Below are positions 41,501 to 56,400 of a DNA stretch of 64,000 bases, in pieces. The stretch's first letter is position 1. Every line of letters begins with the position of its first letter. Source of the stretch: Sinotaia quadrata (taxonomy: Eukaryota; Mollusca; Gastropoda; Architaenioglossa; Viviparidae); the NCBI GenBank assembly GCA_028829895.1, contig CM054182.1, positions 12,046,001 through 12,110,000 on the forward strand, given 5' to 3'. Below the pieces are notes generated by a model. It saw only the letters and a list, made by a program, of their open reading frames with translations, was not told the DNA's origin and ran no database searches. A program made the position numbers and the translations under genes.

Positions 41501-43236
41501 ATACAAACTTGTTGTTTTACCAAAGCGTCATCTTGTATTAGCATTTGAGTACAAACTTGTTTTACCAAAGCGTCATCTTGTATTAGCATTTGAATACAAA
41601 CTTGTTGTTTTGCCAAAGCATGTCACATATTTAATACAAATACACAATCATACTAAAAGTGAAGGCTCTACGGTCACAAACGCAAATTTCTAGTAAACAT
41701 AAAGAATAGTGTTTAACTATTTTTTAAAAAAAAGACCTGACCTTATTAAACACGAAGATTAATCATTATTTCCTCAGTTAAAAATTAATAAATGAAATTA
41801 TTACTAAATGTGAACAATAATTCTGTCCCGAATTGCACACACACACAGCCGCACAAATGCAAGCACGCACGCACGCAAACATTTATATTTATATTTTTAA
41901 AAAAATGTGTGAAATAATATGACTCCTAGGAAAATACAAACATTTGTTGCTGTTAAAGGTGGGAAGTAGTATCCCCATACGCTAAACACAAAACACATTA
42001 CTACCTCAAATCGTAAGTCGTACGCTAAACACAAAACACATTACTACCTCAAATCGTAAGTCGTACGCTAAACACAAAACACATTACTACCTCAAATCGT
42101 AAGTCGTACGCTAAACACTACTAATTCAAATCATAAGTCGTATGAGGCAGCAAGACATTCACTTTCGTTCTCTGGCCTTTATTTCCCAGACTTTACATTT
42201 CCTTTCTTACCTCAGTCATTTGGAAAATTACCATTTAGAGTTGGCATTGTATATACAAATATCTTAGGACGCGATTTAAGGTTTATCTAAGTCATTTGGA
42301 AAATTACCATTTAGAGTTGGCATTGTATATACAAATATCATAGATCGCGATTTAAGGTTTCTAAAATTACTATATAATGCGCTCCATGGACTAGAGTTAT
42401 GTTTAATTTGTGGCCATACATAGGAATTAAAGTTTAGTAGGGCAGAACGCATGTAGAGAAAATAATCGGAATTAACACTCCCTAAAACGTAAGTAGAACT
42501 TCCGAATTTTAAAGGGGGCGGGGGTGATAACGTTACCTGCTTGGGCACGTCAGCTGATTTATCTGTCGGTATGTCATTTGAGTAATAGCCTGAACCTTTG
42601 GCATATTAGTGGAAAGATAGGTCAGGCCGTCCGGCTGTCGCTAGTACTAGAAGTGAATGACAATCCAATACTGATGCTTGGGAGTCTGTTATAGTGACAG
42701 GGTTGTTAAACATAACCGGACACGTGACAGTCTGTCAACATTTATTGTCGTATTCACTTCATCAGAATGACATTAGACTACTGTACCTGCATGAGAACTG
42801 TATCGTTGACATCAACTGATTTGTCTGGAAACAAATCTTTTAAAGAAGACGGGAAAGTACACTGAGCCTCTGAGTTGTCGATCTTCTGCGGCGAACTTCG
42901 GACAAGATGAGAAGTATTTAAAAACTAGCATATTTACTGACAAATTACTGTAATCTTATTCAGTCAAGTCCTTTCGATGTTATTAGCCAAGCAGGCACCC
43001 CAGAAACAAATTGTAGAGGTATTTTGCACTAAATGTATAGAATGCATGTGTACTAAATGGATATATTGTGTGAAAAAAAAAGACTTTATGCCCATTTAGA
43101 GAAATACAAGGTCGATGCATGTTTATTAGTGAATTACAAAAGTGTTGACTTTGTTAGTTGTCATATTATGCATACTCACGCTCACATTCACACACCACAT
43201 ACACACACATCACACTACACATACATGCTATATGAG

Positions 43237-43275
<39 letters not shown>

Positions 43276-46200
43276 TTCAATGAATAATATTATTAACACA
43301 TTTCTCAACATTTCATTGGATTTTTCAATAATAATAATTATAATTTCAACAATACGTGCATATATTATATACAGATTGCGTTTCGTTTTGAAGCATTGGA
43401 GATTCTTATATGTAAAAAACCCAAACAAATATACCACCCCAACTAACAAAATAACAACCAACTGAGTGTGCATACTTAATGTAACACGTTACAATGCATT
43501 CAAAATAATGTACAGGTGTCCACGATTTGTCATAACTATGCAGATTAGGCAAATACAATTTGATGACGTAAGGATGACATGCAAACAAGCAATGTAAGAA
43601 AGGGAAGAAACCCTATACAAAAGAGATTTTACGTTTAAGGAAATCACCCCCTTTTTACAAACAAAAGTACCAGTGTGGGGTGCATGCTGCACGACAAGAC
43701 TCTTCACAGGTTTTATCAGGAATGTATAGAGAGTAACAATGGAAATGTAATGACGTGTGTGTGTCTGGGAGAAGTACAGACAGTATGAAAGGAATCTATA
43801 GACACAATGAGAGGAATGTACAAGACAGGCAATAAAAGATGAATGAACAGACAATTAGAGAAGAATGCACAGACAAAAAATAAGAGAGGAATGCCTTTGA
43901 TCATACCACAAGAAAGAATTTAATACATACTACGGAAGAAAAGTTAGGTAAAAAAATTATATAATAAAATATTTAAGTATAATTACGCTAATAATTTCAC
44001 TGCTTCTGTCTTGTTAAATTTGGTCCGCATTCTGTCAGTGTTGAACTGCTTGCTTTCTCCTGGAATGGAATTTTTCATGAAGCTGAGGGCGATGTTGTTC
44101 AAGATGGTGTCCGCCTTCTGTGTTACACGTTTAACCTGCACAGAAGTTAGTAAAGGGCTTCTTTGTATCTGCCAAGTGTTAAGCCGGTTAGTGAAACAAC
44201 TTTTAACTCTTATCGAACATAGCACATTGAAGGGGAGGCAACGCTACCAAGCACTCTGAATAGAGTTGTCTTCATTTGAAACTGTGGTTTTTATTTTTTA
44301 TATTATATTTAATTGATCGTTTTTCATCTGTGTTGGTTTTGCAATGCTAATCACCATTAATATAGATGACATTTTTTGAGGTCTTCATCGCTGTTGTGCT
44401 TATAATTGTATTGGGTCTACGACCAGAGTATTGTGCCACTCAATATTTGGCACTTGTGGAAATCGGTCATCACCATTTCTCCAGTCATTGATTCCGATAT
44501 TTTTGTTTATTCATCATTTTTCATCTTCATCACTCCTGTCAATAATCGTAATAATACTTCCCCTGTTCCATGAATATCGCATGTGGATGCCTCAGAATGA
44601 ACGACTAACACTGTATGAAAGTTAGCCCCGTTTTCTTTCTCTTAAAATAAATTCTTTGTTAACTCTTTTCAAGAGTTGGGTTTCCTTTCTCTGTTGCGAA
44701 AGTGTCCGTTGGTGTGGTTGTTTGTTTGTTCGTCCCGTACGCCCCTCACACGACATTCACACGCCTGCTCTCACACATACACGCCGGCTTTCACATTTTA
44801 CCCCGTATCTCAGAATAAAGTTATCCTATCCCCCACAAGAACATTCGTATCTCAGAATAAAGTTATCCTATCCCCCACAAGAACATTCGTGGTGTCTGTG
44901 AACGAGAGTTGGTTATCGTCATCTTGCCACTCGATGTGATCCCGGCAATTCCCGGTAATTTGCGGCAGCTGATCTGATACCGAGGAGGAGTGAGGGGCCA
45001 GCAACAAAACCAGCAACGACACTCCCTGTGTCCGTGACACTTTGGAAATTTGTGTAAGGTAATTAATGCTTGAAAATGTTACAATCGCAAACATGTAAAT
45101 TACTCATAATATAAATAATGACAAAAAATGGGTAAATAAATAAGAGAAAGTGTAGTATTGAAGATAATCTTGACTATTCACTGGGCAAGACAATTACTTC
45201 ACACTCACGTTTTCACGCTGTAAACGACAGTTGGTAAGCGAAGCTTGGACCTTGTAAGCAGCGTCAAATGTATAGGCTACGGGAGTGTTCCGAACTGCAA
45301 TATGCAAACATACATTACGCAAACATGCATACATTATGCAAAGTGTGTGAAAGGCATCACAGGTGATCCACAGGTGTTCTTAATACTATAAACTTACACA
45401 TACACAAACAATGCGAAAAACATCCCGAATTAAATTTCGAACGCAGAAGTGCCTTGCATGCCAACTATTTATGTGGGAGCCATACTGGATGAAATCGGTG
45501 TAAAATTAAAAAAAAAAATTTTGTAATGCAAACAATGTGTAACGTAAAACAATGTGGAATGCAAAACAATGTGGAATGTCCACACAATGACTTTACAAAA
45601 GCATTCAAACATTGTCCCTGTAATGGCGTTACACAAACATTCAAACATTGTCCCGATAATTGCTTTACAGAAACATTCAAACATTGTCCCTGTAATGGCG
45701 TTACACAAACATTCAAACATTGTCCCGATAATTGCTTTACAGAAACATTCAAACATTGTCCCTTTAATGGCTTTACAAAAAAACATTCAAAAACTGTCCC
45801 TTCAATATTATTACAAAAACAATCAAACTTTGTCCACACAATTGCTTTATAAAAAATCAAACATTGTTACTACAATGGTTCTACATACCTCTGCCAAAGA
45901 ATAAATATAACACATTCCAATGTTTAAAATAATGAGAAATACTCAGAGAGAAACAAGCCACCAATCCTCACCTACAAAATTATAAAAGTAACACAAGTAT
46001 TCGAAGCAGCTTGACACTACATATTTTACGCAACCGTGCTCACAATCAAACACATACACGTACACACCCCCACAGCACTGTACTTACGACAATCGTCTGT
46101 CTCAGCAGTATTATCCGTGTTATAGTCGCTAAACAATTCGTCACTCTCCGCCAGTTTTAGCTCCGTCTTGGTGCCAGCGAACCCTGACGTTCCTGCTGCC

Positions 46201-47380
46201 TAAAAGCGAAGAATTTTGAAAGATCGGCACATTATCGTCAACTCGTGAAACTGACAGTTACTGGTAACAATGCAAGTTGACAGGTAACTGAGCAAACAAG
46301 AAACCGAGATCTTAACAAATATATAATTGACGGCTTGCTAGTAATTAAGAGCTTACAGGCAACGCAGGATTTACAGTCACTTAAGGACTAGACAAATGCC
46401 TATAGGGATTGCTAGTGGTTAGAGACTTGTATAGGATTGCTGGTGATTAAAGACTTGTATATAATTGCTGGCGATTAAAGGCTTGTATAATATTCCTGGT
46501 GATTAAAGACTTTAATAGGATTGCTGGTGATAAAAAACTTGTATAGGATTGCTGGTGATTAAAGGCGTGTATAGGATTGCTGGTGATTAAAGACTTGTAT
46601 AGGATTGCTGGCGATTAAAGACTTGTCTAGGATAGCTGGTGATTAAAGACTTGTGTAGGATTGCTGGTGATTAAAGACTTGTATAGGATTGCTGGCGATT
46701 AAAGGCTTGTATAGTATTCCTGGTGATTAAATGCTTTTATAGGATTGCTGGTGATTAAAGGCTTTTATAGGATTGCTGGTGATTATAGACTTGTAGGCAA
46801 TTTAGGACTTATAAGTAACTAAGAGTTTGCATATAACTGAGGTCTTACTGAGACGATGAAATTACTGGTGAGTATGGACGTACAGGTAAATGAGACTTTC
46901 TTGTATCTAAGGGGTTAAAAGTAACCAATGACTTGTGGTAACGATGTCGGTAATGTATCGGTAACTGAGACTTTCTTGCATCTAAGGGCTTGAACGTAAC
47001 TAATGACTTGCTAATAAGTAAGAGTTTGCACGTCACATACACTTACTGATACTTAAATGCATATTTTAGGACTTAATTGGTGGTTGTTCAGTGCTTGAAG
47101 TAATTAATGAGTTAATGGTAACAAATGGCTGAAATGTAACTGATGACGTAACGGCAACAATATTCAAACCTAATTTAAAATGTACAGGTAACAAAGGACA
47201 TACCGGGAAAAAGCGAACTAATAAGTAACTAAGATTTATAAAAAAATGAAGTCTTAATGTTAACGAAATTTTGCTGCTAATTAAAGGTATATTCCTAAGA
47301 AATTATAGATAACTAAAGATATTATAATTGTTAATGATTTACATGTAATTAAGAATACTTTAGGCAACAAGAATTAGTGG

Positions 47381-47433
<53 letters not shown>

Positions 47434-50400
47434 CATGCGCTCGCACGTGATATATTTGTACACATGGCATTTTGCCTTTGAGGCTATTTTTGTGACTATT
47501 TGTACTACTTGTAATTGCATACTTACAAAACTTACTTTATATGTTACATTACAATTTGTTCTTTTATTTTGTTAAATAAATTCCATATATCTTCTTAACA
47601 CTCTTTAACACTCTTTAATACTCACTCTTTAAAATTAATAATGGAAGCTGGTATGCTGATTGGCAGGTGGGGGCGAATAACTGTTTAATCTGGACACTAA
47701 GCATATCTTAAGTAAGTGCCCGTCACTGTGAGAGATTTGTGAAGACCAAAACCATAATTACAGAACCGTAGGTCGAAGACGCAAGAACGGACATGAAGGA
47801 GTTTTGAATACAAACAATTCTCTATGGAGCTAAATTCTATTCTTAACGTACGTTGCGCTGAAGACAGACCGAGATTTCTCGTCCGGATTTATAAAGTCGT
47901 TTACGAGTGGATTTATAAAGTCGTTTACGAGTGGGGTTACTGGGATTAATAAGGCGAATTAGCAATCCTGCTCATCACAAGGACCTTCTCGTAACTCTTG
48001 ATAACCAGGAGCTTACAAGGGAAAAGGGTTTACAGATCGTTAAAGGTACACAGGTAAGTAAAAACTGGTTTATGTATAAATAAGAACTTACTGTTAAAAG
48101 TGATTTAAGTGTAAATAAGAACTCACTGGTAACAATTGGTTTATGTGTAAATAAGAACTAACTGGTAACAATTGGTTTATGTGTAAATAAGAACTAACTG
48201 GTAACAATTGGTTTAAGAACACTGTTAAAAACTACTTTTGTATAAATTGTTTACTTTTAAAAATTGGTTTATGTACAAATAAAATTTTAATGTTAAAAAC
48301 TAGTTTATATATAAATGAATTACTGGAAAAAGTGGTTAATGTATAAATAAAAACTTAATATTAAAACTAGTTTATGTATAAATGATTTACTGGTAAAACT
48401 GGTGTATGTAAATAAGAAGGTTATACCATTTAAAAAATAGTTTATGTATATAATGGCTGACTGGTAAAAACTGGTTTATGTATAAATAAGAACGTTATTC
48501 CTGTTAAAAGCTAGTTTATGTATATAATGGCTGATTGGTCACTAAGAGTAGGAATATGTAAGTACTAAGAAGAGGATACATTGTAAGGACATAACAACAA
48601 GGAAAATAATCTACATATGGATATCAAAGTATGTCTGTTATCTGTCTTTTTCCTCTCTCTACATTTATATATCAACAACAATAATAATATTATTAGCAAT
48701 AACAGCGTCTACGTCATACTACTACAACAACTACTACTACCACTGATAATACATACATCCATGGCTCCTCCGATGCTGGCAATCAGATATCCCATGTTTG
48801 TCAATCTGTCTTCCGGCGTCACGTCTTCGTGGTCATCCAGCATTTGGGACATCCTCTCTACAACGTCAACGATGGCCATCTGCACGATTTTGCCAGAACA
48901 AAGGTCACGAACTGACCAGTCAGCGCCAAATCGCGTAGCGATACATAAACATTTCAAAAATAAAGTAGAGGTAGCAAGATAGTCAACACGATTAGTATTA
49001 CAATTAATCACGAAATGTCATGTGCAAAGCCAGCAGGAGGTCTTCTACAATCAATTATAACGTCACTTGCAATCGGACATGATTTCACATGCGATCAAAT
49101 TTAACGTCACACACAGTCAAACATGACGTCACATATAAATGAACGTGATGTTATTTCCTTTTGTAAGTCATCACAAGCAACCAAATGTAACGTCACACAC
49201 AAACATGACGTCACATATAAATGATCATGATGTTATTTCCTGGTAAATATTCACAAGCAATCAAATGTAACGTCACACAGAATCAAACGTGACGTCACAA
49301 ATAAATGATCATGATGTTATTTCCTTAACATCATCACATGCAATCTGTGACGTGCACCCATTTGTTATTGGTTATGATTATTATCATTATTATTAATCAT
49401 CCATTACTAATTACAAGTGATGGAGAAATCTTAATTTATGTTTATTAATAATTCTCTCAGGAGACACCACTCATCTCTCACTTGGTGGATTATACAGGTG
49501 TAGTAAAAGCCTTCTCTTTTCCAAAAACAATAAGATAGACGCTTTACTGTCACAAAATATTTTCAAAGGTGGAAAACGTCTTACTAAAGGAGTAATAAAA
49601 CCTGACTTTAATTATATTTAATGAGCCCCCATCCACCCATTCTAGTTTAATAATATGTGCAAGGAGGTAAATAAATTTAACAATAAATTTATTAAATCAA
49701 CAATCAAATATATGTATATAATGGCTGATTGGTCACAATAATAATGTTATTTGACACCAATATTCCATGAAATAATGATCCATTAATTCCAATACTTATT
49801 CTTTCTTATATTATAACACAAGATTCATCAGTCATATTAGTATCAAAAATAAATCACAGAACTATTCTTATCATAGAAGAAATGGAGTTATAGAGTTATA
49901 TGATAATATAATAGTTTGTACATAACCTGTTCAATGACGTAAGCCGCAACAGTCCTTCAGGAGCTTTCGAATCAATGTGACAAGTTTATTTTTCACAATA
50001 GAATAGTCAATCTTCCATGTGCTCTGCTAAGCATGTTGTAGAATGTTCCTATACTCTAGATCTCTCAAGACTAATCAAGGCACATGTTGTAGAATGTTCC
50101 TATACTCTAGATCTCTCAAGACTAATCAAGGCACATGTTGTAGAATGTTCCTATACTCTAGATCTCTCAAGACTAATCTAGGCACATGTTGTAGAATGTT
50201 CCTATACTCTAGATCTCTCAAGACTAATCTAGGCACATGTTCGCTGTATTAGCTTCTCATGTAGGCAATCACAGTAACAAACTTCTAGTACTCCTTTTGC
50301 TAAAATGTTCCACAGTGGAGTGGGAAACACTTGTGGATGCACACAAACAGGGTACAGTGAATCAACACAATTCCTGCCCTCTAGGATGGATACTTCTCTA

Positions 50401-53400
50401 CTCCACCACAAGCATACAAATAAACAGGGGAGATGTAAGAAGGAAGAAGAAAGGCTTGTTTTCTTTCTTGAAAACATAATCAGGGAAAAATTTAAGTTCC
50501 AAATCTGTATTTGTAAACTCCATCCTTTCTTACAATCATTCTCAACTTACAATTCCTGTAAGAGTATTTTTTAGCAATACATATGTACAGCATAACAGAT
50601 ATGACACAATCAATTATGAATGTGTTTCTACTAGAAGCAAAGTCATGTGTTTAACATATTACATACAAGTATCATAATTCACAATAGTCTAATATAGAAA
50701 TAATAGTCTATTCACAAAATACATCTTTACACCAAATTAACAAGTATAATATATCAATAGCAAACTGCACGAAATATTTCTACGTCCATTCTCTCTCAAT
50801 CAGTCAGTTAACTCACCATAAACTAATGATCACCTTTTAATGACCGGACTTGAGTTACGTCAAAACCAGTGTTTAGAATGTAGCCCTTATAGAGATTTCT
50901 GTTCATGTAGAAATAAAGTAAAATAAAAATAATACAAAGAGTATTTTTGTTGTTACTGTTGTAGTATTTTGCTTTTTGGAAGTGCCCGCAATAAAATTCA
51001 ATCACGAATGTTGACCGACATAATTGGTCGTGCCCAATGTTGTGGGTCTTGCAGCTAATGTTTAATTGGAAATAAAAATAAAGAATGGACTTTAATCTCT
51101 CATTAAATAACTTATTTAGAGTAATTAAACCTCTAATTGTTCTGATAGGAATATTAAACAATGTGTTATAGAAAATCAATGAAGAATGATATTCACTTAA
51201 AGCACACTTCCTACCTTTTAGAACACGTGATGTGCTTTTTGTTCACGATTCCAATATTACAACGGTGTTGTAAAATAACTAAAATACAAAGGTACCTGTG
51301 CTTTAGAGGTAACCTCATCCGGGTACTTCAGGCACTCTGCGAGAGTAGAAGCTATCTGAGTCCGCGACAACATGGAGTTTGTTGGCATGTCAGTTATCTT
51401 AGTGATCATATGTTGTCTCAGCTGAAAAACAATAAAAGAAACACATTGTAAAGATGTTTAAAGCATATTCAGTAATTATCCTAGACCAAAATTTGTGTGT
51501 GCATGTATGATAATAAAGTCTTATTTTAGAAAATGCTGCAGTATTGTAAAGTTATTTTGGTTTCTTTAATAACAGATTATAAAAATATTTGAAAGTTATT
51601 TTTTATTTTCGAATGTTTCTATTTAATTTCCTGTCTAAAAGTAAATATTTTTACACTGCCAGACAGACTATCCATCAGTCCATCCAATTACCTATCTGTC
51701 TGTCCGTCCAATTATACTTCCATATATTCATCTATTATTGTATTGCTTGATGGGACAGTTTTCAGAGAATGAATTATAATTAGGAGTGTTTGCGCACTAA
51801 CAACAACAAAAGCAGAACTCAAAGCTAATGTATTCCTTTTTTTCTCTACGACACCATATTTGGATGCGAAGCCCATACCTTTTCTAAGTCTCTGACCAAT
51901 TAGCGCATTACAAATCGTCACGTGATAATACTCTTATAAAATTAATTCAGCTGCTATTCGAAATTTAGGCGTCAGTTTATGTTATGTCTTACAATCCAAG
52001 AATATATTCAGGTGTAGAAAACACCAGTTGATATTATCTCTTGCAATCTAAGAATATATACAGGTGTAGAAAACACCAGTTGATATTATCTCTTGCAATC
52101 CAAGAATACATACAGGTGTAGAAAACACCAGTTGATATTATCTCTTGCAATCCAAGAATATATACAGGTGTAGAAAACACCAGGTGATATTATCTCTTGC
52201 AATCTAAGAATATATACAGGTGTAGAAAACACCAGTTGATATTATCTCTTGCAATCCAAGAATATATACAGGTGTAGAAAACACCAGTTGATATTATCTC
52301 TTGCAATCTAAGAATATATACAGGTGTAGAAAACACCAGTAAAGTTTAATTCTATCACCTGTGCTCGGTCGTCCCGTAACTTCTCTGCAAGCGTTACATT
52401 CTCTTCCGTCAGAATAATTTCCTAGAAAAAAAGAAGTAACTTGATTAGAAACATTAAACACTAAACAGTATTAAACAATACAAGAATAAGAAGTCTTCAC
52501 ATTCAACCACTCAGTATCACGGAGATAGGTGATTAATGCGCAATGTTCCTTCACAATCAACAGAACATTGCTTCAAATCTTTTTGCTGTTACTGAATTAA
52601 ACATCATTATGATTAAATTATGATAGCACAAATAATTACCACTATATCAATAACATAAAATAAAATAGTCATCGAAATATGCTCCATATATCACCATTCA
52701 ATAGCAAAATGTCATCGCAATGCTTCCAATTATTACCATTTATTCACTGTGCTGTCAGCAATTATTAGTCAAATAACGTAACATTATCAAAATTATCGCC
52801 ACAACAGGAGAAGAATATCCTTACGGTATTAACAATTATTATCAAAATATACCAACATACTACCAGAGAATCAAGAATTATCACCACCTTACGACAAAAA
52901 TGCCATGACAGCGTTGATGTCAACAATTTTCAATATAATAACACCCCGAGGCGAATTGACACTCAGAAACAAATTTACAGTACCCCAGAGCGGACTAAAA
53001 CTCGAAAATGAAATGACAGTAGCATTTCACGGTAGACTGAAACTCGAAAACAAACTGACTTACAATACCACACAATAGATTGAAACTCGAAAACAAACTG
53101 ACTACAATACCCCACAATAGACTGAAACTCGAAAGCAAACTGACTTACAATGCCACACAATAGATTGAAACTCGAAAACAAACTGACTTACACTTTCAAA
53201 TGCAACCACTCTTCCTTGGTCATACTGTCCAAGACCAGTGGATGACTGTATGCTGGGGTTGTCGTTACCCTGAAATTCTGCAGCAAATACTTAAGGCATT
53301 AGACGCTAGAGTCAATTTCTTGCAAAATTTCTAATGACATAATGCTGCTGGTGCGTTTTATTTATCATGCACACAAAAGACGTAGTAAGGTATGTCTCTC

Positions 53401-56400
53401 CACTCCCCACCCCCCAAAAAAAAAATAAAATAAAAAAACGAATCCAAATAATATACTTTATTATGTGATGAAGTCTGCAGTAATGTGTAGCAACATAAGG
53501 AGAACATTATACAGGTATAAACGCACAATTTCCCTACGTGCTGTAAAGAGGATTTTGTAGATGTTATTGATGATTTTACTAGTTTCACCTTTAATTGGCA
53601 TCAGTCAGATGAGTTTGAAGCTTGAGGATCTGTAGGACTAATTATATCGTATCTGTGTGGGATGTATTTTGTGGTATGGACTTAGTCTGAAAGGTGTGTT
53701 CTAACAGATTTACTGCCCCTTTTTTTCAGTAGGAAAGCATGCGTTGTTCTGATGAATTGTATGATATTAATACATTATAAACTGTCTCGTCATGCTTAGG
53801 TACACACAGAAGCCAATCTGCTGACAACATTAAATGTACATAATATTTTATATAGGTTTCTTAAAATCAGGTACAATTGGCATTTAGTTAACTAATCAAC
53901 TAATATTCTTAATAGATTCTTAGTGATTAACAGGTCGCGAACTGACCTTTGCACAGAGCGTAAACACACGTTAAAGTGTAATAACAAATATTTATATAGT
54001 AACACGTGGCCAATGAAAACAGTTTGTAACTATGTACAACTTAAACATTAAAGTACTTTAGCTCACGTATACAGCTAATTGACTGAGAACGCAACACTAC
54101 CCATTATAAGACCAATGCAAGCTAGTGACTATTCAGCTTTATTAAGAGTATAAACAGTAATTAAGATTAAAGATGATAAGTATTTCTCCAGCTAGAATTC
54201 CCCCCATCCCACCCCACCCCACCCCACACAAATTTTGTACGTCATGTTGGTAATAGTTTTATCATCAGAAGCAAATTTTCCAACACTTGTATTTACCAAT
54301 TTCTGATAAGCAATATTCATCAGACAGTTTAGTAATAAACACGAGATGTCATAAATAGGCCCTATTTAATAAACTGTTAAGAATTACGTAAGAGAACAAA
54401 GGTTAATACACAGAGTTAGTTTGCACACGGCATGACCACCATCTTTTGTTAATATTAGTCACAAAGGGAATAAATCACAACAGTCACCATTACCAGGAAA
54501 TACGTCACACAGTTAAAAACAAGTGCTAAAATACAGTTAGAAGGATAGATTCATACATACACAAACATATACACATTTTGTTAAAGAAAATTAAAACAAA
54601 CTTAAACTAATTTAAAGCAAAATATTAGTATCTTAGCACTACGATGTATTGTTAATACAGTATGAAAATAAGACAGAAAATATAGGTAAAATATTGCATA
54701 ATAAAATACTGGCTAAATTTAGAATGACAGCATTATTTAATTTTTCATGTAAGATCCATAAAGTGTGACACTGGAAAATTCCATGTAAAATTCCGTGAAT
54801 TGTTAGTACAGAGAACTTCCATATTTAATAAATGTCAGTTCTGGAAATGTTCACAATTAATTAACTTCATTAAGTGTTGCTGTCACTATTGGACAATTCC
54901 ATGCAAAAAGACATTAATTCCACATTCCACATTTGATTAACTTCATTAAGTGTTAGTATTGGGAAATTCCATACAAATGCCAAATAAAATAAGGGTTAAT
55001 ATTAGAAAATTTCTGGCACATTCTTACCGAAGTTTGTTCCTTGGGTGTGGCTTTCTGACGGATGGAGTTGATGTGACTAGGAACAGGGTTAATATACCAT
55101 TCATCACATTCATAATAATATTTAGTATTAAGAACAGTGACAATTCTTTCTATAGAACTATAAATCATTTGTGAAGAATGTGGACATCTGAAATTTACTG
55201 ACATATTAAGGGATATAAATAAAATAAATGAATAAAGTAAACACTGAGCACAGTTCAATAGGTTTATTTGCTATTAAGTTATGGAATGCCGAGTTTAGTA
55301 ACGGCTTATGTAGCCCACACTCACACTCCGCTAAAAATAGGCTACACAGAAACCGACCTTCTAGAATGGCTGACCCTTATCCCCGGGCTGAAAATATACA
55401 CGAGTGTTCCAGATACTCTAATGAACCAATCGAATCTCCGCTCAACCGCACGCAAACGAACTTACCTAACATTGCCAGCCCAATGCAGATTGACCATAGA
55501 AGTGACACGAGCCTGGCTCCCAGCCTTAATACGTTATAATCCTAGTACTAACTCTTAATGCCAGTTGTCAACAGAAGGATATCATCCTCTTTATATATTA
55601 CTGCTGAAGGTAAGTGGTTTTGCTCGTTTAACTAAATATTATATTTATGTTTATTTAACCTTAACTATATTTTATATTGTTATATTTCGTTTAACTAAAT
55701 ATTATATTTATGTTTATTTAACCTTAACTATATTTTATATTGTTATATTTCGTTTAACTAAATATTATATTTATGTTTATTTAACCTTAACTATATTTTA
55801 ATATATTGTTATATTTCGCTTATGATGATCATGTTCTTCAGAGAACACATGTGGATGAATTCTTAGCACTTGTGTATTTTACTGGCAGATCAGCACTTTA
55901 TCTGAGACGTTGATTTTGATGAGCGCTGAGCCGCGAAGCAATGCCAGAAAAGAACCACTTAATACTAAATAAATTTTAACTAGAATGGTTCCTTTATAAT
56001 TGGGGACGCTTTAAGTACTTGCCCTAATCAAAAGATTTCAAAATAATAATTTATACTTTATAAATTAATTTCTAATAAAGTGCATTGAATGACGTTTCAC
56101 CAGCATGGAACATTACACCACCCTTTTAATAATCAGCTAGGGTGATCTCCCCTCCCCGATTTCCGACAGTGTGCTCCGTGTAATAAGAGTTCATGCCACA
56201 AAATGCAGCATTAGACTTCCACTGTCATAATTGTCATGACTTCTGATTGACTAATTTTCAGGTCATAGGTTAACCCCAAATTTATAACCTTACATGTTAG
56301 TACACACAGAAAGCAAACACAAGCAAGCAAGCAAGCACCTGATAGACTTGTCTTACTGTCCGAGTTTACAACGGCGGCAACTGTGTTTACGTATTCCGTA

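Noticed and set aside
40804..41616. Long open frames made of 45-bp repeats
   Set aside because: Same artefact of stop-free units with length divisible by three; both strands are open at once.
48617..48982. 121-codon + strand frame
   Set aside because: Lies opposite E8, whose reading frame, phases and GAIN-like sequence are better supported.
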